Below, one piece after another: positions 25,901 through 33,509 of a stretch of 33,509 nt of DNA. The notes under the pieces were generated by a model, which worked only from the letters and a program-made list of their open reading frames with translations, was not told the DNA's origin and ran no database searches. Source of the DNA: an uncultured Francisellaceae bacterium. GTDB taxonomy: Bacteria; Pseudomonadota; Gammaproteobacteria; UBA6186; Azoamicaceae. The first letter of the stretch is position 1; each line of letters begins with the position of its first letter. Made by a program: the position numbers and the translations under genes. The stretch is taken from contig CAIJNR010000074.1 in NCBI GenBank assembly GCA_903822055.1, positions 1 through 33,509 of the forward strand. Direction: 5' to 3'.

Positions 25901-27238
25901 ATGTTTAATTATACTGGACTAAACAATAAAAGTATTTTTCTATTATTGGCAACTTTGTTGTTCCATCAGTCAGCTATTAGCATGACTTTAATAGAAGTTG
26001 TAAATTATGTGTTAGAAACTCATCCAACAATTATGGCTAACGAAAAATCTGTAGATGTATTTCAGTATCGCTACCATCAATCCTTTGGTACATTTTTACC
26101 AGAAATAAGCTACGGAAGAATTGAAAATCATGAAAAAACTAGTAATGCTCCAAGTAATATTCCAAAACCAATTTACCTTACTGCACATGCCAATGATTTT
26201 AATTTAAAGCAAAATCTATTTTCTGGATTTAAAGATTTTAATGCTAATAGAGCTGCAATGTGGCGTTATACTTCAACAAAAGAAAATGCTCTTTTTAATA
26301 TTAACACCCAAGTACTTGACGTAATTATCTCTTACATTACAGTTTTACAACAAGAAAAAATATTAACCATTGCGCTAGACAATGAAAAATTTTTTCAAAA
26401 AGCACTTGATAATTTAGAAAAATTATTTGAAAGCGGTGCGACAGACAAAGCTGATTTCTTATTAGTTAAAAATAATTTACAAAACGCTAAAGGCACAACA
26501 TTACAATCACAAAAAGATTATGATTCAGCGGTATCCAAATTTAGAAATTCTATAAATTTAGTTCCAAAAAATTTATCACCATTACGTTCAATATCTAAGT
26601 ACATTAATCCTGATCCACAATCCACAATAGAATTAGCATTACAACAAAATCCTTCTATTAAAGAAGTCCAAGCAAAAATTAAAACTCTAGAGCATGAGTT
26701 AAGAGGAGCTTCTAGTACGTTAATGCCATCCTTAGACATGATTGTTTCTAAAAGCCAATCAGCAAATACTACCGGTTTACGAGGAAAAAGCGGTAATACT
26801 AAGGTTGGGATAAGTGCCAATTTCAACTTATTTAGAGGTGGACAAGACTATTTAGAAATACAAGCAAAAACTGCCGAAAAAATTGGGCTAGATTATCAAC
26901 TAGAAGCTGCTACTAGGAATATAAAACAAGATATCCACGAAACTTTATTAACTATAAATAACACTTTAGATAAAAAAAAATCTATAGAAGAACAAATACT
27001 TTCGGCTGATCAATCCCTAAATTCGTATTTGATTTTATTTGATTATAACCAATCCTATTTACTTAATGTATTAAATGCTAAAAAATTATTATTTACGGCG
27101 CAAACAGATAATATCCTCAACAATAGTAATAAGCTAATACATGAACATAAGATGTTATTATTAGATAACTCCTTACTATCAACCTTAGAGGAAGTCTACT
27201 CTTTCAAACATAATAACAAACCATTTGTTGATAACTAA
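25901..27238 (+). CDS. TolC-family outer-membrane efflux protein
   Basis: 445 residues with an N-terminal signal peptide (hydrophobic 11-24, cleavage near SAIS), then MTLIEVVNYVLETHP, a usual start of the mature family. Two structural repeats alternate beta-strands and long coiled-coil helices: FNLKQNLFSGF in the first half and GISANFNLFRGGQDYLEIQAK in the second. It would form the trimeric exit duct of a tripartite efflux or type I secretion system. The RND pump and adaptor genes at the end of the window are natural partners, although transcribed separately. waaA follows after 24 bases. Confidence 0.92.
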   Translation: MFNYTGLNNKSIFLLLATLLFHQSAISMTLIEVVNYVLETHPTIMANEKSVDVFQYRYHQSFGTFLPEISYGRIENHEKTSNAPSNIPKPIYLTAHANDFNLKQNLFSGFKDFNANRAAMWRYTSTKENALFNINTQVLDVIISYITVLQQEKILTIALDNEKFFQKALDNLEKLFESGATDKADFLLVKNNLQNAKGTTLQSQKDYDSAVSKFRNSINLVPKNLSPLRSISKYINPDPQSTIELALQQNPSIKEVQAKIKTLEHELRGASSTLMPSLDMIVSKSQSANTTGLRGKSGNTKVGISANFNLFRGGQDYLEIQAKTAEKIGLDYQLEAATRNIKQDIHETLLTINNTLDKKKSIEEQILSADQSLNSYLILFDYNQSYLLNVLNAKKLLFTAQTDNILNNSNKLIHEHKMLLLDNSLLSTLEEVYSFKHNNKPFVDN

Positions 27239-27262
27239 ATATAAACAAAATATATTAGTTAA

Positions 27263-28576
27263 ATGTTTATCAATATAACCAGCAAGATTTATAACTTATT
27301 TTTTATCTTATTATTACCATTTGTATTTTTAAGATTATTAATCAAAAGTCTACGATCAAAAGCATATAGATTTCGTTTGCAGGAACGATTAGGGATTTTT
27401 ATTGCACCACCCAAAAATACAAATAATATTTGGGTACATGCCGTGTCTGTTGGAGAAATAATAGCTGCAATCCCCATAATTAAAAAAATTCAAGAAAAAT
27501 TACCTAATGTCTCTATTATACTCACGTGTACAACTCCAGCCGGATCTGACATTATTAAAAAAAAATTATCTGATACAGTATTTCATGTATATTTTCCTTT
27601 GGATGCTAATTTTGCCATAAAGAATTTTTTAACTAAAATAAATCCAAAATTATTAATAATTATAGAAAAAGAAATATGGCCCAATATAATATTAAATTGC
27701 CATAAAAATAATATACCTATAATAGTTGCCAATGCCCAAGTATCTAACAAATCATTTTATAGATATGCATTAATTAAACCATTGATAAGATCTTGGTTAA
27801 CAAAAATAATGTTTATTTGTGCTCAAACTAAATTTGATGCTTATAAGTTTAAAAAACTGACCGATCCAAGTTCCACAAAAAACATCATGGTTACTGGTAA
27901 TAGCAAATTTGATCTTGCTTGGCAAAACAGCTGCCCAAACGCCTATATAGCTTCAACTAAAGTTGGTGCAAACAGTATCGATCCAGGAACACAAAGACCA
28001 ATTTGGATCGCAGCTAGCACCCACCACGGAGAAGAAGATTCAATTTTAGAAGCACATAGAATTATCTTAAAAAACATCCCCAATGCTTTATTAATTTTGG
28101 TTCCGCGGCATCCAGAAAGATCTTCGGCAATTATAAAAAATTTAACTTCTTTAAACTTCACTTTTAAATTACGCAGCAATCAACAAACATTACTAGATCC
28201 CAATATACAGGAACAAGTATATTTAATAGATTCTATTGGTGAATTAAATTTATTATATACAATGAGCCAAGCAGCATTTGTAGGCGGTAGCTTAGTGCCT
28301 ATTGGATGTCATAATGTGTTAGAGCCAGCATCTCATGCTATTCCAATAGCAACAGGACCATATACCGAAAATTGCAAACAAATAGCATTTAGAATGAAAC
28401 TTGCAAATGGATTAATTGTTATAAAAAATTCTCAAGAATTAGCCATAACAATTATGCAGTGGCTACAAGATGCCAATTTAAGAACAACAATAGGGCAAAA
28501 TGCTAAAAACTATTTATATAATCAAGTCGGAGCTAGCAAAAAAATTGCTGATTTAGTTGCTGAGGCCTTATGTTAA
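27263..28576 (+). CDS. waaA: 3-deoxy-D-manno-octulosonic acid (Kdo) transferase
   Basis: 437 residues, usual length. Inner-membrane-bound GT-B glycosyltransferase that adds Kdo from CMP-Kdo to lipid IVA, an essential step of LPS core synthesis. A membrane anchor (about 8-28) is followed by RLQERLG, WVHAVSVGE with Glu65 as the likely base, IEKEIWPNII, GNSKFD, AASTHHGEED, LVPRHPER and GGSLVPIGCHNVLEPA. All are intact, so the organism makes at least a lipid A-Kdo. The ATG at 27263 has no clear Shine-Dalgarno. A long inverted repeat begins 12 bases after the stop. Confidence 0.95.
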   Translation: MFINITSKIYNLFFILLLPFVFLRLLIKSLRSKAYRFRLQERLGIFIAPPKNTNNIWVHAVSVGEIIAAIPIIKKIQEKLPNVSIILTCTTPAGSDIIKKKLSDTVFHVYFPLDANFAIKNFLTKINPKLLIIIEKEIWPNIILNCHKNNIPIIVANAQVSNKSFYRYALIKPLIRSWLTKIMFICAQTKFDAYKFKKLTDPSSTKNIMVTGNSKFDLAWQNSCPNAYIASTKVGANSIDPGTQRPIWIAASTHHGEEDSILEAHRIILKNIPNALLILVPRHPERSSAIIKNLTSLNFTFKLRSNQQTLLDPNIQEQVYLIDSIGELNLLYTMSQAAFVGGSLVPIGCHNVLEPASHAIPIATGPYTENCKQIAFRMKLANGLIVIKNSQELAITIMQWLQDANLRTTIGQNAKNYLYNQVGASKKIADLVAEALC

Positions 28577-28587
28577 GGGCTATCCAG

Positions 28588-28956
28588 CGAACAATGAGGC
28601 AAATAACCATCAAAGCCTCACCCCTTCAAGTTCAATTATAATTCACGCTTACCAGGTCCCTCTCCAACAAAAATTGTTGGAGATGGTGGGCACCTTGATA
28701 CATATTCTATGCTTTTTGCTATATTTTCCAATGCATTATATAAATCGTTTAAAACTTCCAAATTTCAAAATCTTAGTACCTTAAAATAATGAAAACCAAA
28801 TTATCTGTAATAGCATTTTGCTAATATTATTATGCTAACGTGAGCATATGGTGCCCACCCTCTCCAACAATTTTTGTTGGAGAGGGACCTGGTAAGCGTG
28901 AATTATAATTGAACTTGAATGGGTGAGGCTTTGATGGTTATTTACCTCGCTGTTCG
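28588..28956. repeat. Long inverted repeat between waaA and the RND gene
   Basis: Two 107-base arms (28588-28694 and 28850-28956) match with only a few mismatches, around a 155-base AT-rich centre. Each arm also contains its own hairpin, TCCAACAA...TTGTTGGA. The region between the two convergent genes (28577-28972) holds nothing else. I see no coding frame worth calling: a 75-codon frame starting in the end of waaA is not protein-like. Confidence 0.9.
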
Positions 28957-28972
28957 TGAATGACTCTGCTAA

Positions 28973-31900
28973 TCACGACTTTTTAGATAAATATAAATAA
29001 ATCACCGGGGTAATATACAAAGTTAAAACTTGTGAAAAAATTAATCCTCCAACTACTGCCACCCCCAAAGAACGCTGAGTTTCTATTGATACCGAACCAA
29101 TTCCTAATGCTATTGGTAAAGAACCTAAAATTGCTGACATTGTCGTCATCATAATTGGTCTAAACCGTGTTAAACATGCATTGTAAATAGCTTCTCGTGG
29201 TTTTAAATGGTCGTTACGCTGATTAGACAACGCAAAATCAATCATCATAATAGCATTTTTCTTAACGATCCCAACTAAAATTATTAATCCAATAAATCCA
29301 TACAAATCTAAATCAATATTAAAAATAAATAATGTAAACAATGCTCCAAAAGCCGCCGCCGGCAATCCTGATAACACTGTTAATGGGTGAATGAAGCTTT
29401 CATACAACATACCTAACAATATATAAACTACTAAAATTACTATTAACAATAATACTGCCAGACTATTTAAAGATGATTTGAAAGTTTCAGCAATACCAGA
29501 AAATTGCATAGTTAATCCGTTTGGCAAATGTAATTTTTTAGTTGTCTTTTCAATGGCAGTCAATGCATTACTTAAAGATACCCCAGACTTTAAATTAAAA
29601 GATATGGTAGCTGCTGGAATTTGTCCTTGATGATTAATAGTTGATAATTCATTACCAACCGAAATTGTAGCTATAGCACCAAGTGGCACCAAGCTACCAT
29701 TATTTGATCTTACTTCTAATTTAGTTAATAGATTTTGATTATTAAATTGTGGCAATATTTCTAAAATCACTTTATAAGTATCAGATTCAGAATAAATAGT
29801 AGAAATTTGCAACGTACCTAATGCAGCATATAGCGTGTTTTCTATATTATCCATAGAAACACCTAAAAATGCTGCTTTTTCTCTGTCTATATTCAATTCT
29901 ATTTGAGGAGTAACCATTTGCAAATCATTATTAACGTCTTGCAATTCTGGCAAAACCTCTAATTTTCGTTGTAATAAATCGACCGCATGCTGTAATTCTT
30001 TTACATTAGGATCTAACACAATATATTGGTATGCTCCTTTTGTCATCTTACCTCCAACAGGAATTACCGGAATATTTTGTAAAAAAACTTTCATCCCAGG
30101 AACTTTGTTAACCTTGTCACGTAATTGGTTAATAATTTTTTTAGCATCATGTCGGCGTTTATCGTATGGTTTTAATTTAACAATAATAAACCCTGAATTT
30201 AAAGTTTGAGATATACCACCAGCTCCAACGTTATATACTAGACTCTCGACATCCGGATGATTTTTAATAATATCTGCCACTTGATTTTGCCTTTTAATCA
30301 TCAACTCAAAACCAATATCCGCATCCGCTTCGGTAAACACTATAAAATTACCAACATCTTGATCTGGGATAAATCCTTTCGGAATAACTTTAAATAAAAC
30401 CATGCTACATAAAATTGTCAATAAAAATATATGAAATATGGTTTTTTTATGATCCAAACTCCACAATAAGCTACGTTGATAAAAATCAAAAGTAGCTTTG
30501 TATAACTTTTCGCTTAACTGAAAAATACCTATTGTATTTAAATTGCTATTAATCCGCAAAAATCTACTAGCTAACATTGGAGTTAAAGTTAAAGAAATAA
30601 TTCCAGATAACAAAATTGTAATAACGGTAGTTACTGCAAACTCATGGAACAATCTACCTATAATCCCTTCCATAAATAAAATAGGTATAAAAACCACTAT
30701 CAACGACAAAGTAATAGATACAACAGTAAATGCTATTTCCTTCACCCCATCTAATGCTGCTTCCAGTGGTTTTTTGCCTTTCTCTAAATTACGCATAATA
30801 TTTTCTAACACCACAATTGCATCGTCCACAACAAAACCAACAACTAAAGTTAACGCCAACAAAGATATAATGTTTAAGCTAAAACCTAACAAATCCATAA
30901 ACGCAAATGAAGCAACAATAGATAAAGGAAGAGCGATACTAATAATTAAAGCTGCAATTATGTTACGCAAAAACACAAAAATCACCCCAACAACTAAAAA
31001 AGCCGCAATTATTAAAGTGCGCTGTACATCCTGGACCGCCAGTTTAATGGTAGGAGAACGATCATACATAGTAACTAAATTAATAGTAGCTGGTAGTTGC
31101 TTTTTTAAAATTTTTAATTGATTATATATATTATTAACGACTTCTAATGTATTAGTACCAGGTTGACGTTGTATTGCCAAAATAATACTACGTTGTTCGT
31201 TAAACCAACTGGCTACTTTTGTGTTTTCTACACTGTCTATTGCCCTACCTATTTGTTGTAATCTAATAGGAAAACCATTTCGGAAAGCTACTATTAAATT
31301 TTTATATTCTACTGCATTGTTAAGTTGTCCATTAACTTTAATTGGTAATTCTTGGGTTTTTTCACTTATTGATCCAATTGGTAAATTCACATTACCTCTA
31401 ATTAATGCTTCTTTTACTTCTAAGATAGATATTTTATAACCAGATAATTTTTCTGGATTTAATTGTACCCGAGTTGCATATTTTTGAGAGCCATAAATAC
31501 CAACTTGGGCTACCCCATTAACCATAGACAAGCGTTGTCCAAGTAATTTTTCGGCATAATCATCAACAACAGATAACGGTTCGGTATCTGAATACATGGC
31601 CAAATAAAGTACTGGTGCTTCTGCTGGATTGATTTTTACGTAAACAGGTGGATGTAGCATATTACTTGGCAATTCTGCAGCACTTGCTGCAATTGCTGAT
31701 TGCACATCAAGTGCTGCTCCATCAATTTTTCTATTCAAAGAAAATTGTAAAATTATTTGAGTACTACCTAAAGAACTACTAGAAGTTATAGAATCAATAC
31801 CAGCAATAGTAGAGAACCGTTTTTCTAAAGGAGTTGCAACAGAATTTGCCATGGTTTCTGGGCTTGCTCCTGGTAATACTGCATTTACTACGATTGTTGG

Positions 31901-32026
31901 AAAATCAACGTCCGGCAATTGACTTACAGGTAATAAATAATAACCGTAAATTCCAAACAATAATAACGCCAACATTAATAAAGTTGTCATTACTGGTCGT
32001 TCAATAAAAATTTTACTGATTTGCAT
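28973..32026 (-). CDS. RND multidrug efflux permease (AcrB/MdtB type)
   Basis: 1017 residues from ATG 32026; TTG at 32035 is in frame but lacks a ribosome-binding site, and MQISKIFIERPV is the usual family beginning. Proton-driven inner-membrane pump, trimeric, of the HAE1 family. One membrane helix, a large periplasmic porter domain, the central helices and the second half repeat follow. The proton relay is intact: Asp401-Asp402 in VVDDAIVV and Lys923 in VKKNAIMM. It overlaps the upstream adaptor gene by 14 bases, so both are one operon. Substrate cannot be told from sequence. It resembles the MdtB/MuxB group more than AcrB itself. Confidence 0.94.
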   Translation of the reverse strand: MQISKIFIERPVMTTLLMLALLLFGIYGYYLLPVSQLPDVDFPTIVVNAVLPGASPETMANSVATPLEKRFSTIAGIDSITSSSSLGSTQIILQFSLNRKIDGAALDVQSAIAASAAELPSNMLHPPVYVKINPAEAPVLYLAMYSDTEPLSVVDDYAEKLLGQRLSMVNGVAQVGIYGSQKYATRVQLNPEKLSGYKISILEVKEALIRGNVNLPIGSISEKTQELPIKVNGQLNNAVEYKNLIVAFRNGFPIRLQQIGRAIDSVENTKVASWFNEQRSIILAIQRQPGTNTLEVVNNIYNQLKILKKQLPATINLVTMYDRSPTIKLAVQDVQRTLIIAAFLVVGVIFVFLRNIIAALIISIALPLSIVASFAFMDLLGFSLNIISLLALTLVVGFVVDDAIVVLENIMRNLEKGKKPLEAALDGVKEIAFTVVSITLSLIVVFIPILFMEGIIGRLFHEFAVTTVITILLSGIISLTLTPMLASRFLRINSNLNTIGIFQLSEKLYKATFDFYQRSLLWSLDHKKTIFHIFLLTILCSMVLFKVIPKGFIPDQDVGNFIVFTEADADIGFELMIKRQNQVADIIKNHPDVESLVYNVGAGGISQTLNSGFIIVKLKPYDKRRHDAKKIINQLRDKVNKVPGMKVFLQNIPVIPVGGKMTKGAYQYIVLDPNVKELQHAVDLLQRKLEVLPELQDVNNDLQMVTPQIELNIDREKAAFLGVSMDNIENTLYAALGTLQISTIYSESDTYKVILEILPQFNNQNLLTKLEVRSNNGSLVPLGAIATISVGNELSTINHQGQIPAATISFNLKSGVSLSNALTAIEKTTKKLHLPNGLTMQFSGIAETFKSSLNSLAVLLLIVILVVYILLGMLYESFIHPLTVLSGLPAAAFGALFTLFIFNIDLDLYGFIGLIILVGIVKKNAIMMIDFALSNQRNDHLKPREAIYNACLTRFRPIMMTTMSAILGSLPIALGIGSVSIETQRSLGVAVVGGLIFSQVLTLYITPVIYLYLSKKS

Positions 32027-33275
32027 ATACTTCAACTATGGTGTTATCTATTAAATGGGCTTGTCCTTCGGTAATCACTATTTGTCCATCTTGCAAACCA
32101 CTTACAACTACTGTTTCACTATCGATAACATCCCCTGTTTTTACTAAAGTTTTTTTAGCTTTTGCAATATAACTTTTTTTACGTGTTTTTGTTTTTTCAG
32201 CCACATAAACATAAGGACCTTGTTGACATATTTGTATTGCTCGGCTAGGGACTATTAAGGCGTTTGTTAAATTTTTAATTACTAAAGATATATTAACAAA
32301 CTGTCCTGGCCAAAGCGCTAAATCACAATTACAAAATTCTGCTTTTAAAGCAATTGTTCCATTTAAGTTGTCTACTTGATTGTCGATAAAAATCAATTTA
32401 CCAACATTAGAAAATCCAGACAAATGAACTGTTAAATCCTCTAAATTATTAATATTCCTAATCAATTCTGGCAAATATTCTTCTGGTATGGTAAATAATA
32501 CATTTACCGGATTAGTTTGATTAATATTAACTAGTCCGACTCCAGTAGCTGCCTTAATTGCATTACCAGGATTTACTAAAATTTGTCCCGTAACTCCAGT
32601 AATTGGCGAATAAATTTTAGTAAAATCTAATTGTACTTTAGCAGATTCCACTGCTGCAACAGAGGCTTGAACTGATGCTTCAGACATTTTAAAATTTGCT
32701 ATAACTTGTTGATATTCTTGCTCAGATACAAAATTATTTCTACGTAGTTTTCCGTATTTTTGCAATTGTAATTGACTATTTTGAAGTTCCGCTTGATTTC
32801 TAGCTAAATTAGCTGTTGCCTGATTGTGTAAAGCCTGTAGTTGAGAAGGATCTATTTCAAACAATAATTGTCCTTTTTGAACTATCTGTCCTTCTGTGAA
32901 GGCTGCATTTAAAATAACGCCATCTATTTGCGGTTTAACAATAATCGCAGTTTGCGGTTGTATCTTTCCAGATGCATGGATTTTAATTTTAACATTTTTT
33001 TTAACAACTTTATCAACTGCCACTACAAAATTTTGTGTTGAATGGAATTTAAAGTTTAACAAATATGTTCCGACGTGAGTAAGTAAAAAAATAATTACAA
33101 ATACAGCACCAATAATTTTCATTGATTTATTGTCCTGCAACAAATCTGAAAAATTTATTGGTTTTAATAAAATTATTAAATTTAACAATTTGTTTTTTAA
33201 ATTGTTAAATAAAGTTGTTGTTAAATTTATTATTAAATTAATTTTTAAATTAATAAAATTTTTAAGTGATATCAT
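32013..33275 (-). CDS. Periplasmic adaptor (membrane fusion protein) of RND pump
   Basis: 420 residues from ATG 33275, or 369 from the internal ATG at 33122 (residue 52). The family order is present: membrane anchor (53-72), barrel-sandwich hybrid start (GKIQPQTAIIVKPQIDGVI, EGQIVQKGQLLFEIDP), coiled-coil hairpin rich in Gln/Ala/Asn (about 145-215), the second lipoyl half (IYSPITGVTGQILVNPGNAI), beta-barrel and a C-terminal membrane-proximal domain. It links the pump to a TolC-like duct. The first 51 residues are a low-complexity Leu/Ile/Asn/Lys stretch with no ribosome-binding site before ATG 33275. AGGA precedes ATG 33122 by ten bases, so the shorter form is plausible. Confidence 0.93.
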   Translation of the reverse strand: MISLKNFINLKINLIINLTTTLFNNLKNKLLNLIILLKPINFSDLLQDNKSMKIIGAVFVIIFLLTHVGTYLLNFKFHSTQNFVVAVDKVVKKNVKIKIHASGKIQPQTAIIVKPQIDGVILNAAFTEGQIVQKGQLLFEIDPSQLQALHNQATANLARNQAELQNSQLQLQKYGKLRRNNFVSEQEYQQVIANFKMSEASVQASVAAVESAKVQLDFTKIYSPITGVTGQILVNPGNAIKAATGVGLVNINQTNPVNVLFTIPEEYLPELIRNINNLEDLTVHLSGFSNVGKLIFIDNQVDNLNGTIALKAEFCNCDLALWPGQFVNISLVIKNLTNALIVPSRAIQICQQGPYVYVAEKTKTRKKSYIAKAKKTLVKTGDVIDSETVVVSGLQDGQIVITEGQAHLIDNTIVEVYANQ

Positions 33276-33477
33276 AGTTTTATCGCTTGCATATGCAACT
33301 GTTATATAATAGATATTACGTCTTTATATCTCATCGGCTAATGTATATATTTTTAATAGTATGATTGGATAAAAATTTATTTTGTGACTAGGTTATGCTA
33401 ATAGGTAGAAGTAACTGTTCTAATGTTCTCATATACCAGATCGCTTTTTTTAAGCACATTTAAATGCCAAAGAAGGC

Positions 33478-33509
33478 ATCCACCCGGTGCTACGCACCGA
33501 CCTCCTTCG
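33478..33509 (+). repeat. Double-hairpin palindromic repeat, copy 4, cut by window end
   Basis: Begins ATCCACCC like the other copies, then hairpin 1 in a different form, CGGTGC-TAC-GCACCG, then CCTCCTTCG, the left arm of hairpin 2. The rest lies outside the window. Confidence 0.85.

Noticed and set aside
28557-28784. 75-codon frame at the end of waaA
   Set aside because: It starts inside waaA and runs through one arm of the inverted repeat; the translation has no protein-like pattern.
30543-31121. 192-codon open frame on the plus strand
   Set aside because: It is antisense to the RND pump gene, whose motifs and frame are certain; low-complexity Ile/Lys/Thr translation and no ribosome-binding site.
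1-33509. tRNA, rRNA, 4.5S RNA, transposase or phage genes
   Set aside because: None could be recognised on either strand by reading; a covariance-model scan was not possible.

Overview
The window is a stretch of AT-rich (roughly 30% GC by eye) chromosome from a Gram-negative bacterium. The LPS gene waaA, the RND/TolC efflux parts, the TldD/PmbA pair, the YrbG-type exchanger and the gene content overall point to a gammaproteobacterium. Low GC, many TTG/GTG starts, GC-rich palindromic repeats, a giant eukaryote-style protein and a repeat protein suggest a host-associated lineage, perhaps Legionellales-like. That placement is inference; no rRNA or other marker lies here.

Layout. Positions 1-7900 are accessory: the 3' part of a gene for a tandem-repeat protein (41-aa units, entering from outside the window), then a 2012-residue protein of unknown function with two possible cysteine-protease-like modules and a nuclear-localisation-like C-terminus. 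From 7918 to 8895 (minus) lies a YrbG-type Ca2+/Na+ exchanger that probably starts at ATT. From 9049 to 13879 (plus) runs a cell-wall operon, murC-dacB-murB-ddl-like, tightly overlapped and using TTG starts; the last gene has a D-Ala-D-Ala ligase fold but lacks most catalytic residues, and ftsQ/A/Z do not follow. From 14075 to 15363 is a stress cluster (BON protein, ferritin-like protein, CsbD). A gene-poor stretch with an inverted pair of palindromic repeats follows, then phhB, an orphan helical protein and a beta-carbonic anhydrase.

From 17833 to 20295 (minus) metG is followed by a 2[4Fe-4S] ferredoxin. tldD-pmbA and a small lipoprotein run forward and converge on ffh and dam (minus). A tolC-like gene and waaA run forward from a good promoter, and converge on an RND efflux operon (adaptor then pump, minus) that ends the window. 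The TolC-like protein may complete that tripartite pump.

The most unusual structure is a family of GC-rich double-hairpin repeats (four copies, one cut by the window end). One copy sits between dacB and murB and supplies murB with a perfect Shine-Dalgarno that is itself locked in a hairpin. Two further long inverted repeats lie between ffh and dam and between waaA and the pump operon. No tRNA, rRNA, CRISPR array or transposase gene was seen.
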